This document shows positions 35,548 to 44,375 of a stretch of DNA of 64,000 nucleotides, piece by piece (the first letter of the stretch is position 1; each line of letters starts with the position of its first letter). The notes beneath the pieces are model-generated. The model saw nothing but the letters and a program-made list of their open reading frames with translations. It did no database searches and had not been told where the DNA came from. The stretch comes from Aeromicrobium ginsengisoli. Lineage in GTDB: Bacteria; Actinomycetota; Actinomycetes; Propionibacteriales; Nocardioidaceae. The position numbers and the translations under genes were made by a program. The stretch is taken from NCBI RefSeq assembly GCF_004134905.2, contig NZ_SDPQ02000001.1, forward strand, positions 1,240,001-1,304,000, given 5' to 3'.

Positions 35548-38500
35548 TCACCGGACTCGGATGTGCCTCGTCGTCGAGGTCGAGCCGTACACCGTGGAGG
35601 TGCCGACGTAGACGACCTTGACCGAGCGGAGCCCCTTGGTGCGCATCGTCAGCGAGTACGACGCCTTGCCCGTCGAGGACAGCGTCACGCTGGCGACGCG
35701 CTTGCCGTTCTCATAGATCCGCACGGCACCCCGTGGCGTCACGGTGCTCGACGAGACCACGATCGACAGCCGGACCTTCTGGTTCTTGCTGACCGATGTG
35801 TCGTTGTAGGCGACCGTGACCTTCGACTTCGCCTTGGTCACCTTCGCGGTCTGGGCCGATGTCGAGGTCGCCGGCGCCTTGCCGGTCTTCGACGCGGTGA
35901 CCCGCACTGACAGGCGATGTCCCAGATCCGCCGATGCCAGCTTGTACGTCGCCGCCGTCCGGCCCGTCACGACCTTGCCGTCACGCAGCCACTGGTAGGC
36001 GTACGAGAGGCCCTTGGTGTTCCACGAGCCCGTCGTCGCGGTCAACGTCGACCCGTACGTCGCACTGCCCGTGACCTGCGGCGGCACGATCGCCTGGACG
36101 ACGTCGACGTCCGCGAGATCGACACTCGTGGTGCGCAGCGGCTCGGGGTTGCCTGCGACGTCGGTCGAGAAGTAGTCGACCGTGTGCACGCCATAGCCCT
36201 CCACGACCGGCTCCTCGTCACCCAGCACCTTCCAAGCGCCGCCGTCGACCCGGTACGTCGTCGCCGCGACCCCACTCAGCGCGTCCTGCGCCGTGAGCGT
36301 GAGCGTCGCCTTGTCGGAGTTGTCCACACCCGAGCCTCGGGACACCGCGACCTGCGTCGCCGGCGCCGTGCCGTCGATCCAGACCGGCACCTTCTGCTCG
36401 CCTGTCGAGTTCCCCGCAGCATCCTTCGCGCGGTACGACAGCACGTGCTTGCCGTCACCGCTGACCGGGACCGGTGCGACGTACGACTCCCAGCCCGCGC
36501 TCTCGCCGGTCTCGACGACCGGAGTGCCGCCGCGGTTGTCGACCGCCGTGACCGCGACCGTCGCGTCACCGCGATACCAGCCGTTGTCGCCCGGCGCCGC
36601 TGCGCTGGTGACCGTCGCCGACGCCAAGGGCGCGAGCGTGTCCGCGGGCACCGGCAGCACCCAGCTGTCGGCGATCGACGGGTCGTAGTAACCCGACGCA
36701 TCGAGCGGGAACTCGTACTTGATCCGCACCGTGCCGTCACTCGTCGCGGCGATCGACGCCGGATCGTCGATGACGGTCTGATACGTCTTGGCGGACTGTC
36801 CCGCTGCCGTCTGCTTCAGCATGTACGTCTTCGAGAGGGTGCCGTCGACGTAGATGTTGTACTTCTTCGTCTTCGCCCCGTCGAACGTCTCGATGTTGCG
36901 CAGCAGGAACGGCTGGCCCGGCGTCACGGCGTACTCAGCGGAGTACCACGAGCCGGGGAAGCTCGAGTGCGCGTAGCGACGGTCCAGGCCGGCCTCCACG
37001 TTGGTCCCGCTGTTGGGCGCCGCCATCAGGTTGTGCGCCGTCTCGGACGCCGACTTGCCGAAGTCGACGTGGTCCGTCGCCTCCTGCGTCGGCGGCGTCG
37101 GCAGGTTGACCGTCACCTTGTCGTCCTTGGACGCCAGCGTCACGCCCTGGTCGACGAAGTCCACCGTCACGGGCTGGTCACCGCCGACGGCCTCGAGACC
37201 GACGAACAGCGGCAGCACGACGTCCTTGGTCTCACCGGGCGCAATCGTCACGCGCTCGGAGTCCGGAGCCGTCGTCCAGCCGTCAGGCAGCTGCGCAGCG
37301 ATCTGTCCGGACACCGCGGCGTTGCCGTTGTTCTTGACCGTCGCAGTGAGCGTCGCGCTCTCCTCGGAGCCCGCCACCGGGTTCGTCGAGGTCACACCGG
37401 TGATCTCGACGCCGGAGTCGACCGACACCCACGGTGTCCCGTCCTTCAACGTGAACGTCCCGTACGTGCTGGTGAACGTCAGCGCGACCGCGGCGTCGTA
37501 CGTCCCGGGCTTCTGGTGCTTGGGCACCTCGACCGTGAACGGCAGCTGGACGTGATCGCCCGCGGCGATCGAGTCCTTCTCGATGCTGGCCGGATCGACC
37601 TTCCAGTCCTTGACCGTGACCGCGGCCTCGATGTCGCTGAGCGCGACGTCGCCGTCGTTCGCGACCTCGATCGTGCCGGCCACCGTCGTGCCGGGCTGTG
37701 CCGCGTCGGCCACCGGCGGGATGACCACCGAGACACCGAGGCTGCTGGCGATCCCCGAGCCGAACATCGTCTCGAGCTTCTCCAGCCGGGTCGTCAGGTC
37801 GCCCTTGACGGGTCCGTCGATCGTCGATTCCGCGACCCAGGTCTTGAGCTCCCGGACCACAGCGAGCGCGTCGCTGAGGTGCTGCGACACGCCGCCCTTG
37901 TCGCCGGCGAGGTCTGCGGCCAGCGCATCCTCGACGTCACCCTTGGCGGTGGCCAGCGACTCGCCGACGTGCGTCCGCGCCTCGTCCGACAGGTCTCCCG
38001 CCGTGGCGAGGTCGCCGGCGTGATCGTCGGTCTTCTGGATCTCGTCGAGGATGGTGCCGAACAGCCCACGCTGGGCATCGACGTGGAACGCGTACGACCC
38101 GGAGCCGACGGTGAACGTCGCGACTCCGTCGGCGTACGTGACGTCACTGACGCCGGCGGCGTCCGCGAGCGACGTGCTGCCCTCGGTGACGGCCGTCAGG
38201 TTGGCGGCCGGGATGCTGACGGTCGAGGTCGTGTTGACCGGGACCTCGACGTCGAGCGACAGGTCGTCGCCCTCGGTCTTCCAGTCCGACGAGATCGTGC
38301 CGTACACCGAGTCGTACGTGCCATGGCCGCTCGTCAGGCCTCCGCCGATGACCGGAGCGATCCGCGACTTCTTGTAGCCGGCCGTGACCGCCGAGATGCC
38401 GCCGATGTTCTGGTACATCCACGCGCCGACCGCGCCGTACGCGTAGTGGTTGAACGAGTTCATGCCCTCGTCGCCGAAGCTGCCGTCAGGCCCGATCGAG

Positions 38501-41364
38501 TTCCAGCGCTCCCACATCGTGGTGGCGCCGTGCTCGATCTCGTAGCCCCACGACGGGTAGTCCTTCTTGAGGATCATCGTGTACGCCAGGTCGGACCGGT
38601 GGATGCTCGTGAGCGCCGGCAGCAGCCACGGCGTGCCGAGGAACCCTGTCGTCAGGTGGTAGTCGCTGGTCTTGAGCTTGGCGACGAACTTGGCGCCGAC
38701 CTTCTCGCGCAGCGCGGGGTCGGTCACCAGGTCCATGCCGAGCGCCATCGCGTACGCCGTCTGGCTGCCGCTGCCGACCGTGCCGTCGGCCGCGATGAGC
38801 TTGTCGGTGAACGCCTGGCGGACCGACGTGGACAGTGCCGCGTACTGTGCCGCGTCGGCGTCCTCGCCGATCGCCTTGGCCATCTCCGACAGCATCCGGG
38901 CGTCCTCGGCGTAGTACGCCGTGCCGAGCACGTCGGTCGCGGTGTTGTCGTCGAGGTTGAGCCAGTCGTTCCAGTTGCCGCGGGCCGTGTCGATCAGGTC
39001 GGCGCCGGCGCCCTGCTGGACGAAGCCGAAGAACTTCTTCATCGCGGGGTAGTTCTGGCGCACGATCGCGTTGTCGCCCTGGGCGTGCCACGCGGCGTAC
39101 GGCACCGTGATGCCCGAGTCGGACCAGCCGAGCCCGCTGCCGAGGTCGATCGTCGGCACGGACGGCGCGATGCCCGGCAGGTTGCCGTTGTCGTACGCCG
39201 AGTCGCGCAGGTCCGCCGTCCACTTGGTGAGGAACGCGCGGGTGTCCCGCAGGTAGCTCGCGGTGGGCGCGAACACGTTGATGTCGCCGGTCCAGCCGAG
39301 ACGCTCGTCGCGGGCCGGGGTGTCCGTCGGGATCGACAGGAAGTTGCCGCGCTGGCCCCACGAGATGTTGCTCTGGAGCTGGTTGAGCATCGGGTTCGAC
39401 GTCACCAGGTCGCCGGTCGCCTTGAGGTCCGAGCCCCACACGACACCCGTGACGTCACCGATCTCGGGCGGCGTGCTGGCACCGGAGATCTCGACGTACC
39501 GGAAGCCGTGCTGCGTGAACTTCGGCGTGTAGACGACCGTGCCAGTCGTCTTGAACGTGTAGTAGTCGGTCACCTTGGCGGCCCGCAGGTTTCCGACGTA
39601 GAACTCGCCGTTCTGGCGCAGCTCCTCGGCGTAGCGGATCTTGACCGTCTGCCCGGCGACACCCTGGATGCGCATGCGGGCAACGCCGACCATGTTCTGG
39701 CCGAGGTCGTAGATGTAGCCGTTCGTGACGCCGGGCGAGGTCGTGCGCGTCAGCGCGGGGCGCTCCCCGGTCACGCGGACCGGCTCGTCCGGCTGGGGCA
39801 CGAGCTTCGCGGTGTCGGAGGTGCCGACCGTGACGGGGTTCCAGCCCGAGTCGTCGTAGTTCGGGTAGTCCCAGCCGGGCTGCTCGGCATTGGCGTCGTA
39901 CGTCTCACCGTCGATGTTGTCGGCGGCGGCGTACGGTCCGAAGTGGCTCTTCCAGGTGTCGTCGGTCTTGATGACCTGGTGCGTGCCGTCGGTGTAGTCG
40001 ATGCGCAGCTGGGCGATCAGCCCGACGCTGTTGCCGAACATCCCCGGGCCCCACATGCCGACCTTGCCGGCCCACCAGCCGTCGCCGAGCTCGGCGCCGA
40101 TCGCGTTGGCACCGTTGTTGACCTGGTCGGTCACGTCGTAGGTCTGGTACTGGATGCGCTTCCGGTAGTCGGTCGACCCCGGCGCGAGGAACTGGTCGCC
40201 GACCTTCTCGCCGTTGAGCTGCAGCTCGTACACGCCGTGCGCCGACGCGTAGACCCGGGCCGACTTGATCTCCTTGCCGGGCTCGGTCGCGAACTCCTTG
40301 CGCAGCAGCGGCTTGTTGGCGTCGTTGGTCCGCAGCAGGACGTCCTTGCGGTCGCCGACGCGCAGGCCGTCGGGCGTGACGGTGCCGCCGTTGAACGGGT
40401 TCCCTGCGGAGAAGTCGGTGTCGAGCAGGGTCGCGCCGGTCTTGGCCGTGACCTTGACCGCCTTGATGTCGGCGGTCTCATCGCCCTGGCCGTCGGCGAA
40501 GTCCTGGCGGAAGCCGACGAACCCCTTGGCGAACGTCGTGTCGGTGCGCTGATCGATCTGCGTGCCGTCGAGCTTGGTCGTGATGGTGCTGCCGTCGACC
40601 GTGACCGAGAGCCGGTGCGTGCCCTCGAGCAGCTGGGCCGACGTGATGCTGGTGATCGGCTTGTTGTCGAGCAGCGTGTATGTGTTGTTGACGCGCTTGT
40701 GCGGGCGGAACTTCGGCACGCCGGTGCCGTCGGCCGTCGAGATCTGCCACATGTACGCGTTGCTGGTGTCCTTGGCCCGGATGAAGACGCCCAGCGCGAG
40801 GTCCTTGATGTCGAAGTCGATGTCGGCGGTGTAGTCCGTCCAGCTGTCGACCACTCCGCTGGCGGACTTGCCGATCCAGTCGCCGCTCCACTCCCCGGCG
40901 CTGAGGATCCCGGTCTCGAACCACGTGGGATCACTCCAGTCGCTGGCCTGGTCGTCGCCGTCCCAGACCTTGACCTGCCAGTAGTAGCGGGTCTGCGACG
41001 CCAGATCAGGCCCGCCGTACGTCACGTCGACCTGGTTGGCGGAGTCGACCTTGCCGGACGACCAGACGTCGTCCGCGCCCTCGCTCGTGCCGACCCGCAC
41101 CTCGTACGCACTCTGCACGACGCCGCGGGCGCTCGAGGTCGACTTCCAGCTGAAGGTCGGGTCATCGCCGGCAATCCCGAGCGGCTTCGTACGCGCGTTG
41201 GTCTGCAGGCTGCCGACCGCGATCCCCTCGGCCGCGTTGGCGCTGCCGGCACCGGCGAGCAGGGTGGCGGCGACGAGCACCAGCGAGACGATGACGCCGA
41301 CAACCCGGCGAGCGGAGGGCCGTGGAGCGACGGAGGAGGACTGAACCATGACGCGAGCACCCAT
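35548..41364 (-). CDS. Secreted multidomain alpha-L-rhamnosidase, GH78
   Basis: 1938 residues. Signal peptide 1-44 (VVGVIVSLVLVAATLLAG, cut near SANA-AEG). Then an N-terminal Fn3-like GH78 domain (about 48-150), an inserted lectin-like jelly roll (about 155-310), the GH78 core (about 330-1085) with the catalytic segment TPARDERLGWTGD and aromatic sites such as TTMWERWNS, a helical linker, two NEW3-like domains (about 1195-1440), a beta-sandwich, two Ig-like repeats and a C-terminal Ig pair. Releases L-rhamnose from plant or microbial glycosides outside the cell. No LPXTG or membrane tail, so it is probably free. A second in-frame ATG at 41349 is equally possible as the start. Confidence 0.9.
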   Translation of the reverse strand: MGARVMVQSSSVAPRPSARRVVGVIVSLVLVAATLLAGAGSANAAEGIAVGSLQTNARTKPLGIAGDDPTFSWKSTSSARGVVQSAYEVRVGTSEGADDVWSSGKVDSANQVDVTYGGPDLASQTRYYWQVKVWDGDDQASDWSDPTWFETGILSAGEWSGDWIGKSASGVVDSWTDYTADIDFDIKDLALGVFIRAKDTSNAYMWQISTADGTGVPKFRPHKRVNNTYTLLDNKPITSITSAQLLEGTHRLSVTVDGSTITTKLDGTQIDQRTDTTFAKGFVGFRQDFADGQGDETADIKAVKVTAKTGATLLDTDFSAGNPFNGGTVTPDGLRVGDRKDVLLRTNDANKPLLRKEFATEPGKEIKSARVYASAHGVYELQLNGEKVGDQFLAPGSTDYRKRIQYQTYDVTDQVNNGANAIGAELGDGWWAGKVGMWGPGMFGNSVGLIAQLRIDYTDGTHQVIKTDDTWKSHFGPYAAADNIDGETYDANAEQPGWDYPNYDDSGWNPVTVGTSDTAKLVPQPDEPVRVTGERPALTRTTSPGVTNGYIYDLGQNMVGVARMRIQGVAGQTVKIRYAEELRQNGEFYVGNLRAAKVTDYYTFKTTGTVVYTPKFTQHGFRYVEISGASTPPEIGDVTGVVWGSDLKATGDLVTSNPMLNQLQSNISWGQRGNFLSIPTDTPARDERLGWTGDINVFAPTASYLRDTRAFLTKWTADLRDSAYDNGNLPGIAPSVPTIDLGSGLGWSDSGITVPYAAWHAQGDNAIVRQNYPAMKKFFGFVQQGAGADLIDTARGNWNDWLNLDDNTATDVLGTAYYAEDARMLSEMAKAIGEDADAAQYAALSTSVRQAFTDKLIAADGTVGSGSQTAYAMALGMDLVTDPALREKVGAKFVAKLKTSDYHLTTGFLGTPWLLPALTSIHRSDLAYTMILKKDYPSWGYEIEHGATTMWERWNSIGPDGSFGDEGMNSFNHYAYGAVGAWMYQNIGGISAVTAGYKKSRIAPVIGGGLTSGHGTYDSVYGTISSDWKTEGDDLSLDVEVPVNTTSTVSIPAANLTAVTEGSTSLADAAGVSDVTYADGVATFTVGSGSYAFHVDAQRGLFGTILDEIQKTDDHAGDLATAGDLSDEARTHVGESLATAKGDVEDALAADLAGDKGGVSQHLSDALAVVRELKTWVAESTIDGPVKGDLTTRLEKLETMFGSGIASSLGVSVVIPPVADAAQPGTTVAGTIEVANDGDVALSDIEAAVTVKDWKVDPASIEKDSIAAGDHVQLPFTVEVPKHQKPGTYDAAVALTFTSTYGTFTLKDGTPWVSVDSGVEITGVTSTNPVAGSEESATLTATVKNNGNAAVSGQIAAQLPDGWTTAPDSERVTIAPGETKDVVLPLFVGLEAVGGDQPVTVDFVDQGVTLASKDDKVTVNLPTPPTQEATDHVDFGKSASETAHNLMAAPNSGTNVEAGLDRRYAHSSFPGSWYSAEYAVTPGQPFLLRNIETFDGAKTKKYNIYVDGTLSKTYMLKQTAAGQSAKTYQTVIDDPASIAATSDGTVRIKYEFPLDASGYYDPSIADSWVLPVPADTLAPLASATVTSAAAPGDNGWYRGDATVAVTAVDNRGGTPVVETGESAGWESYVAPVPVSGDGKHVLSYRAKDAAGNSTGEQKVPVWIDGTAPATQVAVSRGSGVDNSDKATLTLTAQDALSGVAATTYRVDGGAWKVLGDEEPVVEGYGVHTVDYFSTDVAGNPEPLRTTSVDLADVDVVQAIVPPQVTGSATYGSTLTATTGSWNTKGLSYAYQWLRDGKVVTGRTAATYKLASADLGHRLSVRVTASKTGKAPATSTSAQTAKVTKAKSKVTVAYNDTSVSKNQKVRLSIVVSSSTVTPRGAVRIYENGKRVASVTLSSTGKASYSLTMRTKGLRSVKVVYVGTSTVYGSTSTTRHIRVR

Positions 41365-41366
41365 TC

Positions 41367-41382
41367 ATTAAAACGATTCAAC
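41367..41382. promoter_or_regulatory. LacI-type operator 3 (rhamnosidase promoter)
   Basis: ATTAAAACGATTCAAC; its reverse complement GTTGAATCGTTTTAAT differs from operator 2 at only two positions. A -10-like TTTAAT on the minus strand overlaps it. Confidence 0.66.
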
Positions 41383-41385
41383 GGA

Positions 41386-41401
41386 CGTGACCGGGCTCAC
41401 G
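41386..41401. promoter_or_regulatory. CRP-type site upstream of the rhamnosidase
   Basis: CGTGA-CCGGGC-TCACG, a perfect palindrome of the form known for mycobacterial CRP sites. It sits 4 bp beyond operator 3, at about the -35 region of the rhamnosidase promoter. Confidence 0.6.
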
Positions 41402-41543
41402 CTACCCACGGGTTGCTGGACGTGACAAGGTGCCCTCCATGTCAGCACCACGGGTTCGGGTGGTGCAGACTGCCTGATTCCCCCGTGATGACAGCGCCGA
41501 CCGGCAAGGACGACGTGACCGGTCCCGGCCACCGGTTGAACTC

Positions 41544-41559
41544 ATTGAAACGTTTTAGT
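41544..41559. promoter_or_regulatory. LacI-type operator 4 (LuxR-like gene side)
   Basis: ATTGAAACGTTTTAGT, again centred on CG and matching the RTTGAAWCGTTTTAAT pattern of the set. It places the small LuxR-type gene in the rhamnose regulon. Confidence 0.58.
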
Positions 41560-41575
41560 AACGTGCGCAACGTTG

Positions 41576-41591
41576 TGTGACGCGCCTCACT
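41576..41591. promoter_or_regulatory. CRP-type site upstream of the LuxR-like gene
   Basis: TGTGA-CGCGCC-TCACT, 9 of 10 half-site positions matching. Its centre is 32 bp from operator 4, the same spacing as between operator 1 and the CRP site of the rha operon. Confidence 0.58.
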
Positions 41592-41626
41592 GGAGAGGGC
41601 TCGTCGGACGCCCGAAGGGGGAATCG

Positions 41627-41830
41627 ATGTCTCGGACCACAGACGTGTCCGACGATGACCTCACGGTGCTGAGGCTGCTCGGCCGGGGCCTCACGACCGA
41701 CGCCATCGCCCGCGAGCTCGGCGTCTCCGAACGTACGCTGCGCCGTCGCGTGCGGCTCATCTGCGACCGTTTGGGCGTCAAGACGCCGATCGAGGCCGTC
41801 GTGTGGGCCGCCCGGAGCCGCCTGATCTGA
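41627..41830 (+). CDS. Stand-alone LuxR-type HTH protein, 67 residues
   Basis: Only a LuxR/GerE-type HTH is present: LLGRGLTTDAIARELGVSERTLRRRVRLICDRLGVKTPIEAVVWAA. No sensory or receiver domain. AAGGGGGA precedes the ATG. It resembles the DNA-binding tail of NarL-type regulators and may act as a small free-standing regulator. Operator 4 and a CRP-type site upstream tie it to rhamnose control. Target genes are unknown. Confidence 0.72.
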   Translation: MSRTTDVSDDDLTVLRLLGRGLTTDAIARELGVSERTLRRRVRLICDRLGVKTPIEAVVWAARSRLI

Positions 41831-41842
41831 AGCCGCGGGTCG

Positions 41843-42766
41843 TCAGCTGACGATGTCCCAGGCGATGCCGTCGAGGATGTCGTGCTCACTGACGACCATG
41901 GTGTCGGTGGACAACGGGAGGAGCTCGATGAGCCGGTCGAGGATCAGCGCGCCCGCCCCGATCACGTCGGCACGCCCGGGGTGCATGAACGGCAGCGCCC
42001 GGCGGTCGGCGACCGACATGCGTACGAGCGACAGGCACGCCTCACGCACGTCGTCGAGCGCGAGCTTGGCCCCGTGGATCGTGGCGGAGTCGTACGACGG
42101 CAGGGCCAGTGAGTGCGCCGCCACCGTCGTGATCGTGCCGGCCACGCCGACGAACGAGCGGACCGGGTCGAGGCCGGCGACCACGGGTGCCAGGACCGCG
42201 TCGAGGTGGCTCATGCAGGCCGTGACCTCGGCGACCGACGCCGGATCGCTGGACAGGAACCGCTCGGTCAGGCGTACGGACCCGATGTCGAGCGACACCG
42301 ACCACTCGATGTCCTGGCCGGTGCCGACCACGAGCTCTGTCGAACCTCCCCCGATGTCGACGACGAGCGTGCGAGCCTGCTCGAGATCGCGCGTCGCGCC
42401 CAGGAACGATGCGCGTGCCTCGTCGAGGCCTGCGAGGACGATCGGGCGTACGCCGAGGATGCCCTCGATCGCGTCCTCGAAGACGGTCGCGTTGTCGGCG
42501 TCGCGGACCGCGGACGTGGCGCAGAACCTGATCTCGTTGGCGCCGAACATCGCGATCAGCTCGGCATACTCGCGGGTGGCCTGCAGCGTACGGTCGATGG
42601 CTTCCTCGGCGAGGTGGCCCGTGCGATCGACGTCCTGGCCGAGGCGAACGATGCGCATCTCGCGCACCAGGTCGGCCTTGCTGTCAGCGCCGACATCGCT
42701 GACCAGCAGGCGGATCGAGTTGGTCCCGCAGTCGATCGCGGCCACGCGTGTGCGCTGATCAGGCAT
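41843..42766 (-). CDS. ppx: Ppx/GppA family exopolyphosphatase
   Basis: 307 residues. The ASKHA-fold phosphatase shows AIDCGTNSIRLLVSDV, the P-loop VDIGGGSTELVVG, and VGVAGTITTVAA. Members split inorganic polyphosphate or pppGpp; actinobacterial short forms like this lack the C-terminal HD domain. TACGCT (42773-42778) lies 6 nt before the ATG, so leaderless. In many actinobacteria this gene directly follows DUF501; here dctA and a two-component system lie between. Confidence 0.88.
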   Translation of the reverse strand: MPDQRTRVAAIDCGTNSIRLLVSDVGADSKADLVREMRIVRLGQDVDRTGHLAEEAIDRTLQATREYAELIAMFGANEIRFCATSAVRDADNATVFEDAIEGILGVRPIVLAGLDEARASFLGATRDLEQARTLVVDIGGGSTELVVGTGQDIEWSVSLDIGSVRLTERFLSSDPASVAEVTACMSHLDAVLAPVVAGLDPVRSFVGVAGTITTVAAHSLALPSYDSATIHGAKLALDDVREACLSLVRMSVADRRALPFMHPGRADVIGAGALILDRLIELLPLSTDTMVVSEHDILDGIAWDIVS

Positions 42767-42794
42767 GCAGTGAGCGTATCGGCACCCCGCACAG

Positions 42795-42836
42795 CGCAGG
42801 CGGGGCTCCCGGAATCACCCGGGAGCCCCGCCTGCG
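42795..42836 (-). terminator. Terminator hairpin after dctA
   Basis: Perfect 18-bp GC-rich stem (42795-42812 with 42819-42836) with loop AATCAC, 11 bp after the dctA stop and before the leaderless ppx promoter. The most clear-cut terminator in the window. Confidence 0.78.
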
Positions 42837-42847
42837 TGCTGCGTCGG

Positions 42848-44236
42848 TCAGACCTTGGCCGGTATGCGCGACGCGGCGTCGGCGCCACCTGCTTCGACCG
42901 CGACAGGTCCGTCCGTCGCCTCGACCTCGTCGTCGGTGTCGATCATCGTCGACTCGTCGAACGGGCTCTCGCCCGACAGCGTCCGGTTGAGCTGGTCACG
43001 GTCCAGCGTGTGCGTCCACGTGGCGACCAGGACCGTCGCGACGGCGTTGCCGGAGAAGTTGGTGACCGCGCGGGCCTCCGACATGAACCGGTCGATGCCG
43101 ACGATCAGGCCGACGCCGTCCAGCAGCTCCGGACGGTGCGAGCTGAGGCCGCCGGCGAGGGTGGCCATGCCAGCACCGGTGACACCTGCAGCGCCCTTCG
43201 ACGCGACCATCATGAACAGCAGCAGCGAGATCTGCTCGCCGATCGACAACGGGTTGCCCATCGCCTCGGCGATGAACAGCGACGCCATCGTCAGGTAGAT
43301 CATCGTGCCGTCGAGGTTGAACGAGTAGCCGGTCGGCACGACGACGCCCACAGTCTGCTGCGACACGCCGGCGTGCTCCATCTTGGCGATGAGGCGAGGC
43401 AGGGCCGACTCCGACGACGACGTCGAGAAGATCAGCAGGAACTCACGGCCGAGGTACTTGAGCAGCGAGAAGATGTTGATGCCCGCGACGACGCGCAGGA
43501 TCGTGCCGAGGATGACGAACACGAACACGGCGCAGGTGACATAGAAGCCGATCATGATGACCGCAAGCGCCTTGAGGGCGTCCACGCCCGTCTCGCCGAC
43601 GACGCCGGCCATGGCGCCGAACGCGCCGATCGGTGCGGCCCACATGATCATCGCGAGGATGCGGAAGACGACCTTCTGGAGGTGACCGATGCCGGTGAGG
43701 ACCGGCTTGCCGGCTGAGCCCATGGCCTGCAGGGCGAAGCCGAACAGCAACGCCACGAGCAGGGTCTGCAGGATCTTGCCCGAGGTCAGCGACGACGCCA
43801 GCGTGTCGGGGACGATGTGCAGGAGGAAGTCCGTCGTCGACTCGGCGTCGCTCGACACCTGCGCGCTTCCGGCGGAGGCGACGTCAGGCGTGATCTTGAG
43901 GCCGTCGCCGGGGTGCAGGATGTTGCCGACCACCAGGCCGATGCTCAACGCGACGAACGACATCGTCACGAAGTAGCCGAGGGCGAGTCCGCCGACTCGG
44001 CCGACCTGCGACGCCTTGGCCACGGAGCCGACGCCGAGCACGAGGGTGCAGAAGATGACCGGGGCGATCATCATCTTGATGAGGTTGACGAACCCGGTGC
44101 CAAGAGGCTTGAGCTCGACTGCGAAGTCCGGCGCCACCAGGCCAACGGTGATGCCGGCGATCACGGCGCCGATGACGGCGAGGTAGAGGTAGTGCGTGCG
44201 GTCCTTGCGGGCCGGGCGCAGCGCATTCGTTGACAT
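42848..44236 (-). CDS. dctA: C4-dicarboxylate transporter DctA
   Basis: 462 residues, DAACS-type symporter with about eight helices and hairpins: FVNLIKMMIAPVIFCTLVLG, the serine-rich hairpin IFSTSSSESALPRLI, and the binding motif VVPTGYSFNLDGTMIYLTMA. Imports succinate, fumarate or malate with protons or sodium. AGGAGG precedes the ATG at 44236. The C-terminal ~40 residues are acidic. Divergent from a DcuS/DcuR-type two-component system, its likely activator. Confidence 0.9.
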   Translation of the reverse strand: MSTNALRPARKDRTHYLYLAVIGAVIAGITVGLVAPDFAVELKPLGTGFVNLIKMMIAPVIFCTLVLGVGSVAKASQVGRVGGLALGYFVTMSFVALSIGLVVGNILHPGDGLKITPDVASAGSAQVSSDAESTTDFLLHIVPDTLASSLTSGKILQTLLVALLFGFALQAMGSAGKPVLTGIGHLQKVVFRILAMIMWAAPIGAFGAMAGVVGETGVDALKALAVIMIGFYVTCAVFVFVILGTILRVVAGINIFSLLKYLGREFLLIFSTSSSESALPRLIAKMEHAGVSQQTVGVVVPTGYSFNLDGTMIYLTMASLFIAEAMGNPLSIGEQISLLLFMMVASKGAAGVTGAGMATLAGGLSSHRPELLDGVGLIVGIDRFMSEARAVTNFSGNAVATVLVATWTHTLDRDQLNRTLSGESPFDESTMIDTDDEVEATDGPVAVEAGGADAASRIPAKV

Positions 44237-44283
44237 GAGTCCTCCTGGACGGTGAGGGGTTGCGTCTTCAGAATGGGTCCGCA

Positions 44284-44299
44284 TGTGACCCCGCTCACC
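44284..44299. promoter_or_regulatory. CRP-type site A, dctA side
   Basis: TGTGA-CCCCGC-TCACC, 9 of 10 half-site positions. Centre 33 bp from site B (about three helical turns). Located 48 bp upstream of the dctA start. Confidence 0.6.
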
Positions 44300-44316
44300 G
44301 TTGTGTTCGTAAAGTT

Positions 44317-44332
44317 CGTGACCGCCGTCACA
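44317..44332. promoter_or_regulatory. CRP-type site B, kinase side
   Basis: CGTGA-CCGCCG-TCACA, 9 of 10 half-site positions, embedded in a larger TTGTG...CACAA repeat (44301-44333). It could alternatively be bound by the adjacent response regulator. Confidence 0.58.
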
Positions 44333-44375
44333 ACACCGCCTCGGTACGCGTGCCGGGATCGTGGAGAATGCGAGG

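Noticed and set aside
35917-41580. A very long open frame (about 1890 codons) on the plus strand opposite the rhamnosidase
   Set aside because: It is Arg-rich shadow coding caused by GC bias; the opposite strand has a signal peptide, GH78 core and tidy domains.
44281-44333. GTGAC/GTCAC repeats as response-regulator sites only
   Set aside because: Both match TGTGA-N6-TCACA in 9 of 10 positions; a regulator site cannot be excluded but CRP is the better fit.
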